Assembly: GCA_949130495.1 (NCBI GenBank)
Contig: CASBWL010000041.1
Location: forward strand, 434,001 to 498,000
Length of the DNA: 64,000 nucleotides
DNA from: Sambucus nigra
Taxonomy: Eukaryota; Streptophyta; Magnoliopsida; Dipsacales; Adoxaceae
Direction: 5' to 3'
A program made the translations under genes and the position numbers. The notes below the pieces were generated by a model. The model did not search any database and was not told the DNA's origin. It saw only the letters and a list, made by a program, of their open reading frames with translations. Positions within the stretch are counted from its first letter, which is position 1. Each line of letters starts with the position of its first letter. Positions 32,491 through 45,157 of this stretch are shown here, piece after piece.

Positions 32491-34626
32491 CATCACTTTT
32501 GGGTTAATACCCAACATGTCATATGGCATCTTAATGTTTTTTAAAAAAATGCACTATGTTATTTTTGTTCATTACCGGATAACATAATTTTGATAAGAAA
32601 AAAATATATTCTCTGGGCGCTTAAAATCTAGACTCAATTATTTGAGCTCTTTTATTAATCAATGATTGGTGTGACACTCGTGTTCTTTATGTCGTGCTGC
32701 CCAAACTTTCATTGCTATTTGGTTGATGCGAGGTGATCATTGGTCGGATAATCTTCTTCTTTTTCCTTCATCCCTTACTTTGGGCGTATGGTAGCTATTA
32801 AGCATGTCCGAGAACAGTCTACTTGCCCTGATCTCTCTTGCACAAAATTTGGTGATATACTTGAGCTTCTAGTGATATGTTGGCCGACTTATTACAATGT
32901 TGTAGGGGGGTTGATATCAACTACAAAAAACTCGATCATCTTTGTAACCCCACCACCATGTACGTGCTAAGCTACTATCTGCATGGGCATGGGCATGGGC
33001 ATGGGCATTTTGTTAGTGATTCCTATGAGTGGGACCGTGGCATGATTTAAGTCTTTAGTATCTAAGTTTAACCTTCATAAACATAAAATACATGACTTAT
33101 GAGGAGCTTTCTTGCTCGACGAGGAGTTATTTACATCTTAGTTGAAATTGCGTAGGGTGATACCCAAAGCATTATTATGAGGGGTCAGTACTCGACCATT
33201 TTCCTCCGAGAACATTATATAATACCTAATTTTATATGCTTTGGCTGTGTCCGCTTGCAAATCACGTTCTTACAAGGTCCAAAATGGAAAGCCTATATAC
33301 TGATTTTTACCTTATTCACCTCCATCCTTAAATCCTTGCTCTTAATCTGCTCAGGTTTGGATGCCTGAATGCCTTATGGATGACGTTAAAGAGATGTCCC
33401 ACTTCGTCATTATCAAGTATGTTGTCTTGCCACTGGTTGGCAACCACTTTTTTCTTCTGGATTTAGTTTTAAAAAAATAATCATCAACGTGACATGTCTA
33501 GGACAACTCCTATAGTGTTAGTTACACCTATTCATTCCATTCCATGTTTAAGCACATTGATACTTTGTTAACATGTAACTCATGTTTATTTTTTTGAGTC
33601 TGTTTTGCTACTATTTTCGTACCGTGAGATGATTTTATCAGGTATTATTTTCACTGGGCATTTTATACATTATTTTTAAGCTGGAATTGAGAATTTTCCA
33701 GGCCGTTAGAACGGCTTCTGGAAGTTATTTGAATGACTTATGCATGTCGTTAAATGGATGGATCAAACGACCTTCGCGTGAGCTACAGTCGGCATATAGG
33801 TATGCTCGTTAGTATGGTCATTAGAAATGACCTTTTGAATGAGGGGCTATTGTTTTGGGTCGTTAGTAGCGAGATTCCACATGGTTCGAACGACATTCGC
33901 TTGTCGTTTGAACGACCTCTTTACTTCGTTCGAACGATCAGTTTGACTTTTTGAGATTTTCTATCTATTTCGGTACCTACTTGTTACATATTATTCTAAT
34001 ATTATTATGTGGTACTTCTGGACAGTTTACATGCGGTTATCTTTGATTATTCATGCTTGATTATTACATTGCATTATTGGGAAAAACTTTATTTAGTCAC
34101 ATCATGTGATATTTATGACTGTTTCATGTGAGTGTTTACTAGCTATGCCTTGTCATATATTGATTCTTATTATCTAGTTACTTATATTTATCTAGATGTG
34201 CTTCATAAGATATACTCATGCTAGATATGGATTATGTTTGTTTATTTGTCCCACTAGTTATCTATTCGAGATAAAAAGGGGGAGAGAGAGAGATATGTGA
34301 TGTAGGGGGAAACTTGAGATATTTGATATTATGTGATTTGATTTGATTCATATTACTTATATATCATTGTTGAGATTTCATTTTATATATCATTTATTCC
34401 TCCATACTTCACGTGGTATTTGTTTGTTTCGTTTGTGTAGTGATCGTTCAGAGATTCAGATTTTTCGAGACTACATCACATTCACACAGTTCATGTTGTC
34501 GGTCCGACATTTGTTTACTAGATCGTTAGCTATATTGTCTTTTGGATTTATGGGATGGGATTTAGGTCATTAGGCTTGACGGTCAGGAATAGGCATTTCA
34601 CTTTTTGAGTTTTGTCCCGGAATAGC
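32490..34626. other. copia interior replaced or decayed; no domain seen
   Basis: No protease, integrase, RT or RNase H of copia can be read here. A (GGGCAT)n run of about five units lies at 32981-33008. From about 33690 repeated GTTCGAACGAC-type words (33876-33945) resemble those of the SIRE-like LTRs, so the part after about 33480 is likely the element's own 3' untranslated region. Confidence 0.5.
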
Positions 34627-34639
34627 AAAAGGGGAGATT

Positions 34640-35735
34640 TGTAAGGGCAAATTTCCAAATAGTGTCAATTTGTATGTATTGGCATTATTCCGGACAAAAA
34701 AACACTTTGAGTCATAGGATAGATTTTACTTGTCTCGATTCCCATTTAGCCTATGACGTTGTGTTGAAGATGTAGTGGCCAAGCTTCAAGGATAGATCAT
34801 GCCGAGTTTTGGTGCATGTCTCACGCCTTCATGTTGTTTTTCGAGATTCTCTCAGGTATGAATGCATAATGGTTTATGGACTCTTGGTAAATTTTTCTAA
34901 GGATGTTATTTTATTTAAATATGATTTTAAAATGTTTTTTCTGAGTTATCTCATGTTTAGAGTCGTATGAATTTTACCTTGACTTTTACTTGGCTCAAAC
35001 AACTTTAACAGTCGTTCAAACGACATAGGATTGTCGTTCAAACAACATGAGGATTTCGTTTGAATGATGCTCCAACTCAAAAATATTATTTAAGTCATCT
35101 TTTGCTAAAAATACGAATGTGCAAAACATAAAAAAATAGAACAAAACCTATACGTTTTTGGTAATTGTTTACCAAAGCTTTTCAAATCCAAATATATCCT
35201 TTGTGTTTACAAGATCCGAGTTTACTTAACCATATGATATAGAGATCTTGTGTTTGTACTATTGTTTGATTCTTCATCATTTGAAGAACTTGTTTCTTAT
35301 AGTGGACTCCGTACTTACTGATTGACGCTTGCCAAGCTGTATCGGTGGATACCGAGGTAAGCGTGGACTCGTGTGTTGTGGACCCGACGTAGGTGGACTC
35401 CTACGTTGCACTGTGGAGGAGCGGGTTAAGAGAAGAAGATGTGTCAAGGCTTGTGGGATCGAGTCGTTAAGTAAGATTGTATTCTTCCTTTGTAAATTTC
35501 GTATCATAGTGATTTTCTGGCTTGGGTCGTCTGAGGTTTTTTCCCCTAGTGGTTTCCTAATACATCGGAACATTTTGTGGACTTGATTTACTTTATCTTG
35601 CTTAATCTTACCTAGATATGCATTTAGGATCATGAAGATAAAATTGGATTGATTAAAATTGGTGCATTGTAAAATTGGAAAAAGTTTTGAAAAAAATTTT
35701 TTCACTCAAAGTGCACACACGCGTAGAGGGATATA
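34640..35735 (+). repeat. 3' LTR of SIRE-like element 1, with polypurine tract
   Basis: AAAAGGGGAGA (34627-34637) precedes TGTAAGGGCAAATTTCC. Homology with the 5' LTR runs through words such as GTCATAGGATAGATTTTACT, TTTGTGTTTACAAGATCCGA and TGGTGGATACCGAGGT-like text to AAAGTGCACACA near 35716. The last 15 bases differ from the 5' LTR, so the exact end (about 35735) is uncertain. Many differences between LTRs mark an old insertion. Confidence 0.85.
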
Positions 35736-36473
35736 CATAAATGCTTTTGACTATTATCTTTAATGTCCTCCAAATCTTTATTCCTTAGCTTCTTCTTTAC
35801 GTCTACTCTGATGGTAAAAATCTCTTTACCAACACAACATTATAGTTGTCGTGTGACAGTGTAGTGATGTGACGTGCCTAACACATGCATGAAACTCACT
35901 CAAACTTATACAAATGATTTCCTATGAATTAGAAAATATATCTGAAATGACATGCAAGAGTCTGAATCAATTTTTCTTGAAAATAGACTTCACTCTTTCA
36001 AAGGTAGATCATAAAACAATCTTGCAATAATAAAAAAAAAGCCAAGATCCTATATGTCTCACTTACTTATTTATAAACTTATTTCACAAAATGTGAAATA
36101 CAAACTAGGAGGCATAAACGTCTTTGGATCTGAAAACTTAAAGTCTTGTTTTTCAAGAAAACTTAAAAACAGAAAAGGAGATATATTGGGAAAGATTTGA
36201 TAAAACGTTTTGGAACAAAAGACCCAACTAAGAGATGATTTCAAATGAAGAAATCAGTCCTAATAACAAATCGTGACTTTATCACTTAGTCAGATTTACA
36301 AATCTCAAGGAAATAAGAAGAGACCAGACTTGGTGAAAGTGTTGGACAAGAGATGTAAACCAGAGAGGATTTGAACCAACGTTCAAGTAAAAACTCTCAA
36401 ACTCTCAAAAGATTTCTGAAAAATTTGGCTAGAGTTTGGTTTGCAATTTTTTTCTCTCTAATTTTCCCCTCTT

Positions 36474-36532
<59 letters not shown>

Positions 36533-37240
36533 TATTTTCTCCTCTCTCTCATACTTGCCAAAAGTTAGAAACGAATGACCCTCGGTCCTTATTTATAGTG
36601 GATAATGGAAGGATCTGGAATGAGGATACAAATTAAGGGTTGAGATTAATTCGAACAAATGGTTATAAATCTAACGGTTGAAGATGCACCGCATTTAAAC
36701 CTCCTCTGATTGGATAAAACAGGTAAGACATGGATTGAATCAGAACGCATGCAGACCATTGATGAAATTAAACCAACATTCCAGATTAACTCTTAAGTAT
36801 GTGAGTTGAAAGAAACACAAATCTAATCATTGATAAGGCAACACGTGTGTGATCCAGATTGATTATAAAATGCGTGTCTTTTTTCTTTTAAAAATATCAT
36901 TTTCCACCCCAAATGTCTCTGCACCTTTCCGATTCTACTAAAGAAATATTTTAGGAACTTTGAATTTTTATAAATTGGCCCAAAACATTTTAAAACCAAA
37001 TTTTAAATGTAAAAAAAATAGATTTTAAATGTTAAAAAATTCCTAATTTTTTTATAAAAATATAAGCCAATGTGAACACACACACACCTCATACACACGA
37101 TATGTCAAATAAATGCAGTCCTAGGTGGTTGTGAGTTGTGTTGGTTACTACCTTTTCCAGACTTGATAAATGTTGATGTAGATCACGAACAGGCATGAGG
37201 CTAAGGGATAGACATTGGATGACACAATTTTGTCCTAATT
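35736..37240 (-). repeat. LTR-like noncoding stretch, probably the end of the minus-strand Ogre-like relic
   Basis: No gene is visible. On the minus strand a TATA box (TATAAATA, 36597-36590) is followed by a pyrimidine/purine-rich leader, which is LTR-like. It lies downstream of the RNase H of the Ogre-like relic, where integrase and 3' LTR should be. Ends and partner LTR were not found, so the call is inference from position and promoter-like features. Confidence 0.4.
36473..36526 (+). repeat. (CT)n(AT)n compound microsatellite
   Basis: A CT run changes directly into an AT run. The same compound type occurs at 40852-40917 and, on the other strand, at 43683-43730. Confidence 0.95.
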
Positions 37241-37246
37241 TCCAAA

Positions 37247-38460
37247 CTAAAGATGCTCATATATTTTAGACTTAAGTGAGTCATATATATAGTGTGCTTC
37301 AACATACACTATATCGAATTTGTCTAGTAGCATGAACCATCGGTACATTCGGCTAGACAGAGCAGGCTTTTTGAGCAAGTACTTAATAGGATCCATTCGA
37401 GACAGAAGTCTGATAGGAAAGACGAGCATGTAGTGCCGTAATTTCTGAGTGACACAGATAAGGGCGACACATGCTTTTTCTAGGGCAATGTAATTGACTT
37501 CGTACCTGACCAACTTGTGACTGGAATCGTAGATGGCATTGGGCCAATAAAACCCCAGTGGCAGTATCTATTATAGTTAGGTATAGGAGTAGGGGAAGAC
37601 TAGGTTGTGGTGGCATGAGTATTGGAGGTCGGGTTAAATATTATTTGATTTGGTCAAAGGCTTCCTAATAGGATTCATTCCAGACTTTGGTGGAATCCTT
37701 TCAGAGGAGCTTGAAGATGGGTTCACAAATGGAAGTCAACTGGCAGATGAACATGCTGATGTATTGTAATTTCCCCAAGAACCCTCAAACTTCCTTCTCT
37801 GTTCGGGGTGGCCGAATTTCAAGTATGGCCTTTAGTTTAGCGGGGTATGCTTCAATCCCCTTCTCAATAATCATGAATCCCAGTATCTTTCCTTTGGTGA
37901 CACCAAAGACGCATTTCTGTTGGTATAGTCAAAACTACTCGAAGAATTTTAATAATGAGGGAGCATGACCTTCCCTAGTCTTGGATTTTATGATCATATC
38001 GTCTACATAGACCTCACCTTCCTTGTGTATCATATCATTCAAGATGGCTGTGGCAAACCTTTGGTAGGTAGCCCCCGCATTCTTGAGTTCAATGGAATAA
38101 CTTTATAATAAAAGGTCCCCAAAGGGGTGATGAATGCATTTTTTTATTGATGATCGGGGTGCATCTTGATCTGATTGTATCCAACAAATCCATCAACGAA
38201 TGACTTGAACGTGTGACTGGACGTATTATCTACGATCATGTCGATATTGGGCAATGAGTAATAATCTTTTGGATAATCCTTGTTTAAATCTCGATAGTCT
38301 ATGCATATAAGGACCTTTCCCCTAATTGTGGAATGGGTACAATGTTGGCTAATCATGTGGAATATTCAATCACCCAGCTGAAGCCTATGTTCAACTGCTT
38401 GACCACTTCTTCCTTGACTTTTAACGACCATTTGGTGGGGAGATTTCATAGTTTCGATTT
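37247..38460 (-). pseudogene. reverse transcriptase and RNase H, Ogre-like, broken
   Basis: Minus strand, in order: VLICIDYRDLNKDYPKDYYS and SLPNIDMIVDN, FVDGFVGYNQIKMHPD (38356-38144), QRFATAILNDMIHKE, then VYVDDMIIKS near 38009-37980 with both catalytic Asp intact, KCVFGVTKGKILGF, and PRTEKEV. RNase H is open at 37513-37247: NYIALEKACVAL, LRHYMLVF, MDPIKYLLKKPALS. Stops occur for instance after KFFE and after EKEV, and frames change between the RT blocks. The order is exactly that of Ogre pol; no integrase follows. Confidence 0.85.
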
Positions 38461-38679
38461 GATTGGCTTGCATTCTGGAATAGTAGGAATCTCATGCTGA
38501 GAGATCTCAGGATCAATGCCGAGGATATCATCGTAGGACCATGAGAAGAACTCCACAAATTCTTTCAATAATTCTTCGAGTTGTGCATGCCTGTGCATGT
38601 CAAAGGTGGACCCTATCCTAATCTCGTGTAATTGGCTACTAGAACCGAGATTAATAAGGATCGTTTCATCTTCATAAAT

Positions 38680-39213
38680 TTAAATGCGGTTATGTTGTTT
38701 ATTATTAACCTTATTAAGATCAGTTAAGAATTTTTCAATTGTAAAATCATCATCACCAAGAGTTTGATTAGAATCAAGATAATTAATATAGAGCATAACA
38801 AGATACTCAAAATCCTCATTTACTTCATGATTGGGAAAAACATCACTGAGAACCTTGTCGAAGGAGGTCTCGATTTCATTATGATCAAAACAAAGAGAAA
38901 CAATAAAAGAGGAAGTAGGATAAACAGCTGGGTTGGGTTGTGTGTCCGTTGGCGGGACTAGTACAAAGTTCCAGTTGAGGAGGGGTGTATTAATAGCTTT
39001 GATTCGGACGAACGAGTCTGATGGTGTATCATTTGAGCAGATCATGTAGAGTGTCAACCCCAATATCTGTAAATTAAAGAAATCTTCAGGATTACTTTCC
39101 TCGAAGTCTTTGGCAATAATTTCAATCTTTTCAGCAGATGGTTGCACATGATGTTTGGGGCTTTTGGCCCAAGAGTACTCGTCTTGGAAGAAGATCTCCA
39201 CCCCCGGCTTCAT
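38680..39213 (-). pseudogene. protease-RT linker of Ogre-like polyprotein
   Basis: A 177-codon open stretch between protease and RT, acidic and without a known domain (motifs include FVLVPPTDTQPNP and VNEDFEYLVMLY). Its place is that of the long linker in Ogre-type polyproteins. The first Met is only the first in the open stretch. It is the longest intact piece of this element. Confidence 0.6.
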
Positions 39214-39585
39214 TTTCTTATCTCTATGGTCATACCATGATTCGTAAAAGCTGCAAAAGGGAAAGTCTTCACCTTCTCTGACGAACTTTTCATTTAAGGA
39301 ATCCCTTGAAACAGTGTTGGCTTCAGATGACCTTCATTTGGAATGAGTTTGGCGGAGAATTCTTATTTATTTGGGTGATGGCTGATAACCTAGGCCGCGT
39401 GAAGGAAATGCCTTCTTCAAGACTATGGACTCCAATATTCCTTATTGCTGTTGACCTAGCATTGGTCTGGGCATGAAGTGCATGTTCTTAAACATATGAA
39501 TCATGTTGATATTACCATAAGGGTTCTGCTCCGGATAGACTTGATCTTTGAAATCATCCCCAGTTGGGAGTGGAAGAGGTTCAAC

Positions 39586-40032
39586 TCAAAAACTAGATAA
39601 AATCATGTCATTCTCCCCATGTTGTATATCAAGGACTGGATTACAACTACTCGTATTCCTTATGCTATCATTATCACCTAAGATGGTGATGATTCGCCCT
39701 TCGGTGAAGAAGTTTAATTTCTGATGGAAAGAGGAAGAGCCCCCTTTGATACTGTGAAGCCAAGGTCGACCAAGTAGAAGGTTGAAGCAAGCCGGTATGT
39801 TAATGACTTGGAACTTAGTGATTGGATTTATAGGGCCAACCCCTACTGTGAGCTTTATAAATCCCACTACTTCTCGGTGGGTATTGTTGTAAGTACGCAC
39901 TGCGACAGATGTAGGAGCGAGGTAACTTATTTTTAAACCCAGACAATTAAAGGTTCTTAATGGGCAGACATTTAGTGATGATCCATTGTCGACTAGTGAG
40001 AGCAGAACTGTTTTCCCCATTACTTTTGACAA
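39586..40032 (-). pseudogene. retropepsin-like aspartic protease, Ogre-like
   Basis: 149 open codons with LSLVDNGSSLNVCPLRTF (active-site loop; DNGS in place of DTGS/DSGS, with Asp kept), then VRTYNNTHREVVGFIKL and the C-terminal FNLLLGRPWLH block. Order and spacing are those of a complete retropepsin fold. The domain is the best preserved of this relic, but the polyprotein around it is broken. Confidence 0.85.
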
Positions 40033-40185
40033 AGGTTGAGAGTATAGTTGTGGTTTGGACCAATCTTTAGGATTTCTTTTTTAGAAAAGGGAGAGTAATC
40101 TTGTAGAGGTTAGGGATCTAACCAGTTTTACTGCTTCTTCTGGCGTGGTGGAAGGAGGGACTGTGGGGCCAGTGAGTAACTTGAT

Positions 40186-40848
40186 CAGTGGCGGATCCAA
40201 GATTTTTGTTCAATTGGGGCAAAAATTTCGCCGAGGGTTTGGGGGCGGGATCCCCTGAGACGATTTTTTGGGGGGTTATTTCAAGTTTCATACAAATTAT
40301 AGCTTTATAATGCCCAAACAACTACAAATTATAGCTTTATTTCGAGTTTTATACAAATTATAGTTCATTCAAATTGACCCCAATAATGCCCAAATAACTA
40401 CAAATTATAACTTTATTTCGAGTTTTATACAAATTATAGCTTGATGGAGAAGATTATCAAGTCCGCATTGGGAGAAAATTGAACCTCGGCTTTGGATACG
40501 GTTTGTGTGTTGTCTTCTCTTTTACGTTTAAAAAATTTCTCCATGACTTCCTATTTAAAAAAACCATATATTCCAGACTACATATATCTCCACATATTTT
40601 AAAAAAAACTACAGATTACACATTAAGGGCATATAAAAATACAAAAAATTACAGATTAAGGGCATATAAAAAAATTTACAGATTACAAAAAATTAGGCAG
40701 TTGCTATTAAGGGCACAAAAAAAATTCAGACTGCAAAAAATTACAAATTACAGAAATTTGAGACTACACATACATATACAAAAAATTCAGATTAAACTAC
40801 AGTTTTGTAAATAATTAGAGGTATACCTTGAAGTTTGAAGTTTTACCA

Positions 40849-40922
<74 letters not shown>

Positions 40923-40973
40923 TGAACCGGGGTCGCCCCCCCCCCCCCCGGGCCCTATGTCCATCCGCCCCTG
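40186..40973. mobile_element. non-autonomous hAT element in Ogre-like gag-pro
   Basis: The ends CAGTGGCGGAT and, reversed, CAGGGGCGGAT are inverted repeats; the 8-bp flanks AACTTGAT (40178-40185) and GACTTGAT (40974-40981) match in seven of eight. This is a hAT signature. The inside has repeated ACAAATTATAGCTTTAT and AAAAATTACAGATTA words, a (CT)n(TA)n run, and a C14 run (40936-40949). No transposase. Confidence 0.88.
40852..40917 (+). repeat. (CT)n(TA)n compound microsatellite
   Basis: CT run to about 40885, then TA run to 40917, inside the hAT element. Confidence 0.95.
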
Positions 40974-42111
40974 GACTTGATCAAAGCATTTCGGTGAAGT
41001 TGGAAAGACATGAAGAGTCCCCACAAGGTGATTTTGGCTTGAATTTTCTTCAGTTGGTAGAGGATCTTACTCTCCCCAGTGACTATTTTTGGCATTGGGA
41101 CTCCTTCAACACCTTTCATTTATCAATCACTGATTGAGGATTCGAAATATAGTAGTGCCTCCAAGACCTTGTCATATGATTCACAGAAGATGGGAAGAAT
41201 AAGAACCCTATTTCCTGGTCATTTTTTAGTTGTTCAACTACCTTGTTGATCTCCTAGCAACTCTTCAAATGATATCATTCCGCATATACTGACTATGGGA
41301 TTGATCCTTTTTTGGCTTAGCTCTTTGTCTGAACTGTCAAACTCGTCCCCCCATCCAGTGGTAATGATGTCTCATTTCCATGAAAAGTCAATACATTCTA
41401 CAACTTTAATCGCATCCTCGTATAATTCCTCCCACTCAGCGGCGAGGTTTAAAAGTAAAGGGACCTGGCACCCTTGTAGTTTCAAAGCTATGAGTAACTC
41501 AGAGATACTGCAATTCTCTCGAGTCTATCGGAACATATCTGCCATAATTTGGATGGCATCATCTAAACTGACCTCATAGGGGGGACCACCCAATCATCTG
41601 ATTCCCGTGCCCACTTTCGGGCTTCCATGAACAGGATGTTGAGCTTTTGATAGTCTATAACCATTTCAGAGGGCAATGTCAACCCAAACTTTAGAAGTTG
41701 ATGCAGTACCGCTGGCAACTCCATATCTATCCCTTTAGAATGAGTATGGGCTATAATGCATGCCCTAGTAAGTAGTGAGAGAACCTGATCAGCAAAACAG
41801 GTAGGGTGTAGGAGAAAATATGGGCAGACTTTTAGAGGTTTATGAGAGTATATGGGTGTAATGGATGATTCACGGGGTATAATTTGGGTGGATAGGTCAA
41901 ATTTTGGGTCTTCTTCTAGGAAGATGGCATTGGTTTGATTTCAGAGTGGATTGTGAGTAGTTTTGGGCTTAGGATTGGATGTCGGGGTGATAGTTACCTA
42001 TCAATCGGGCCTTGGATTATATTACAAAGATGGAAACATTAGTCAGTAGTATGGCCAGCAGTTTGGTGAAAATCACAATGGGCATCAGGCTTAAATTTTT
42101 GGGGAAGTGTG

Positions 42112-43682
42112 TGTAATACCCCGTACACTTGTGGACAATTAAAATACATGAGTGGTGTAATTTAATAATTTGAGAATTTGAAGTGAATAGTAAATATTAA
42201 TTGGTAAGTGACAAATTAATATTGAAGTGTGATATATTTACTTACAGGAATAAGTAAATGAGTTGGATTCTTTTATTGCATGTCGCAGGTGAATAAACGC
42301 AACAGGTGATACTATTTTACTTGGAAAACACGTGTGTAGATGTGTTGGGTTCAAAAGATGATTTTTTTTATATGTGACTCAGATGGAAATTTTGAGTGCA
42401 CAATTATTTTCAAAATGACTAAAATAGTCAAAATCAAGTACCCGGGGGTAGTGTTTGGGTTCCGGGGATTTTTGGACTAGTAGTGACTCGCAAGTGAGTA
42501 TACGAGTCAATTTTGGGTTTAATAAGGGGATAAGTCTCATTTTTCTCTTATTTGGCCACGAGAGAAGAAAGCAAAGAAAGAAAAAGAGAAGAAAGAGAGA
42601 AAGGAAGAAGAGAAGAAGAAAAGAGAGAAATGGGAGATTTTCGGCCAAGCTCTGACGAATTCCGACATGAGGTCGTCGGATTTATCCAACAAGGCAAGTG
42701 TTTAACTTTATTTAACTATTTAGTGTGTTTATTGTTCATATCAAAGTTGGTGATGAAAACTTTGGATTTGGGGCTTGGTATTCATGTGTAAAAACGGGGT
42801 TTTGGACATGATTTCATTCAAAAATTTATATAATGATAATGTTATAGGAAATTTAAGTTTGAATGGATGAAAATTGTGGGATGTTTGGTGAGAAATTGGA
42901 AGAATTGAGAAAGATAGGTTTAATTAAGAAATGGGTTTGAATTCTTAATTAAATGGTTAAACCCCTTGATTTTAATTGTTGTGTTGGATATATTCTAGTG
43001 TGCGGTGATGTTATATTGATGCTAGGGGATGTTAGAATCCATAGAAATTGGGTTGTAAGTGAGTTGGATTCAAAAAAGGTGTTGGAGAAGATGAAGAACC
43101 CTGAAAATAGTAGCTCACTGAACCATTTCGAATCGATTCGCTAGGAGGCGAATCGATTCGAGGTTATTCAATTCGGCCCAAAGCGAATCGATTCGGCATT
43201 GTCAGTTATGAAATTTTTTCCTTGGTTTTTAAAGGATTAAATGAAGAATTAAATTATGCAGATTAATATTAGGGGATAATAAAAAGTGTGTTAGGATTTC
43301 TAAATGGTAAATTGAGTTATAAATATACCTTGGGTTAACTGGGAAATAAATTTGGGTTATTAATTTTAGGAGTGTTTGGGATGAACGACACTCGGGAAAT
43401 TATTCCGCGGGGTTATATATGTATTTATGCTCATAAAATATATATGTATATGCCGATTATATTTGCGTGAATCCGTATGCATAAGAAGGATGATATTAGA
43501 ATATTATCCAGGTGTGAAAAGCTATTATTCGAAAAGTATCAATGTGATACTTATATACTAAGTGAGAAAATACTACGGGGATTAAAAATAAGTGCGTGTA
43601 CACTAATTTATTGATGTGAATTTATATTTGGTATTTATGGGCTAATGCCACAAGTGATAGGCATGTATATCCGGATTTGATG

Positions 43683-43731
<49 letters not shown>

Positions 43732-45157
43732 TAGATAGATAGATAGATAGACGGGTATAAAGACAGTATATATATGATATGATTATGAATATATTTGTGT
43801 GTTATTGATATATTTAGGTGGACATACCCCTCTAATTCTATCATGGGAAGTTGCGCAATATGTGTGAATCCCCTGTCTTGAGGAACAGGTAGAGTATAAT
43901 CCCCATGTCAATGTCGTCCATTAATTACATTGTGTGATTGTTTTATTCGCAGTGAAGTAATTACGGGTATGGTTTTGACTCACTGTCGAAGGAACTATGA
44001 TCGTTTCCCATACGTTTGTGATTAGGTTGTTACGAAGGCAGTGAGAGACTAACCGTTGGTACCCAAGTTGTCGTGTCAGTAGGCCCTGGAAGATGATAAC
44101 ACTTAGAGAATGCATTCAGTGAGGTAATGCTCGAAAGGATGGTCCTAGTGCTTATATTGTGTGTGAAATATAATTTTACTTAATATGATGGTGAGTAAGC
44201 ATGCATGATAGCATGAAATATTCTACAAGCTAAATATTTATGTGTGAAACATTATTTTAATAACTAGATAAAGTTTTTTGGTTTAAAACGGTAAGCTGTA
44301 TGAGATTGATATTATATACGGGATTAACGACACTAAAAGATGAATAGTGTATTACAACTAATGAATGTTAATGAATATGAATCGGATATATTATAGTGAG
44401 AATTCATTATATCACGCTATCGTTAAAGCTTAGAATATTATAGGCATGAGATTTGAGATAGCGTATGCTGATTTAGTGATGTGAGAGATTAATTAGGCAG
44501 GGTAGCTTAACTAGGGTGCTTAAAATACATGTGTTAGGTGTGCACTGTTAGATGAGGGGTGAGGGGTAACTCATGGGAGTGCGACACCAGTTTAAATATG
44601 GAGAATATCATATTTTAAATATTAAAGTATGTTAAACACTTGCTAAAAATTTTCAAAACCCGGGCTCTAACTCGTATCTATCTTTTCTTTTTCTTCTCCT
44701 TTATTATACTTTTTAGGTGTCCAGACACAGGGACACCTGGATGACTATTCTTTCGTGTCAGACGATGTTGCAATAGCTGTGGATGCTAGTAGAGATTGAT
44801 TTAGATGCTTCCATATTTGTGGTCTAGATAGAAGGTGATGTGTAGATATTGTGGTCATTTATTTTATTTCCACATTTTTCGTTTATGACTATTCGATTTG
44901 GTTGTATTATATTGTTACCGAGAGTCATCGGCTATTATTTATTCATTTTCAGTTGTGGTGTTTATAATCTGTTGTGATTGGTTTTATTGTTGGCTTTATT
45001 AAAAAGATTGGTTAGTTTAAAATTTGACACCGAGCCTAATAGGTTATTAGTAATTAATTTGGTTTTCGACTGTGATGCTGAGAATGAACCATATGAGATT
45101 CTTATCTTAATTTAATATAGGACTGATCACCGGTATTTTATTAGGCGGGGTGTCACA
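42112..45157 (+). mobile_element. solo LTR of about 3.0 kb, Tekay/Del-type
   Basis: Starts TGTAATACCCCGTACAC and ends GGCGGGGTGTCACA, the standard ends of Tekay/Del LTRs. gag sequence of the host element resumes on both sides. No coding part of the element is present. The 5-bp flanks (GTGTG and ATGGG) do not match, so the TSD has decayed or the origin is by unequal recombination. Inside are a purine-rich leader (42560-42630), three CGAATCGATTCG palindromes and a compound microsatellite. Confidence 0.78.
43683..43751 (+). repeat. (AT)n(AG)n(ATAG)n compound microsatellite
   Basis: Three successive simple runs inside the 3 kb solo LTR. The neighbouring open frame (43635-43844 minus) is an artefact of it. 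Confidence 0.95.

Larger units (their letters stand above)
29653..35735 (+). mobile_element. Ty1/copia (SIRE-like) element with pol lost
   Basis: Two LTRs in direct orientation (29653-30872 and 34640-35735) share most of their sequence. A PBS for initiator tRNA-Met (TGGTATCAGAGC) follows the left LTR, and a purine tract GGGGAGA precedes the right one. A broken gag follows the PBS. From about 31900 to 33500 the expected pol is absent, with an antisense gypsy RT scrap in its place. gag of the UBN2 type and the FxIMG-less short 3' region fit the SIRE/Maximus lineage. No clean TSD: TA-rich on the left, TAAAT on the right. Confidence 0.85.

Noticed and set aside
35277..35705. Minus-strand open frame of 142 codons
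   Set aside because: It lies wholly in the copia 3' LTR and is disrupted in the partner LTR.
42552..42791. Open frames rich in Arg, Glu and Lys in the 3 kb LTR
   Set aside because: They come from a purine-rich leader inside the LTR and have no conserved content.
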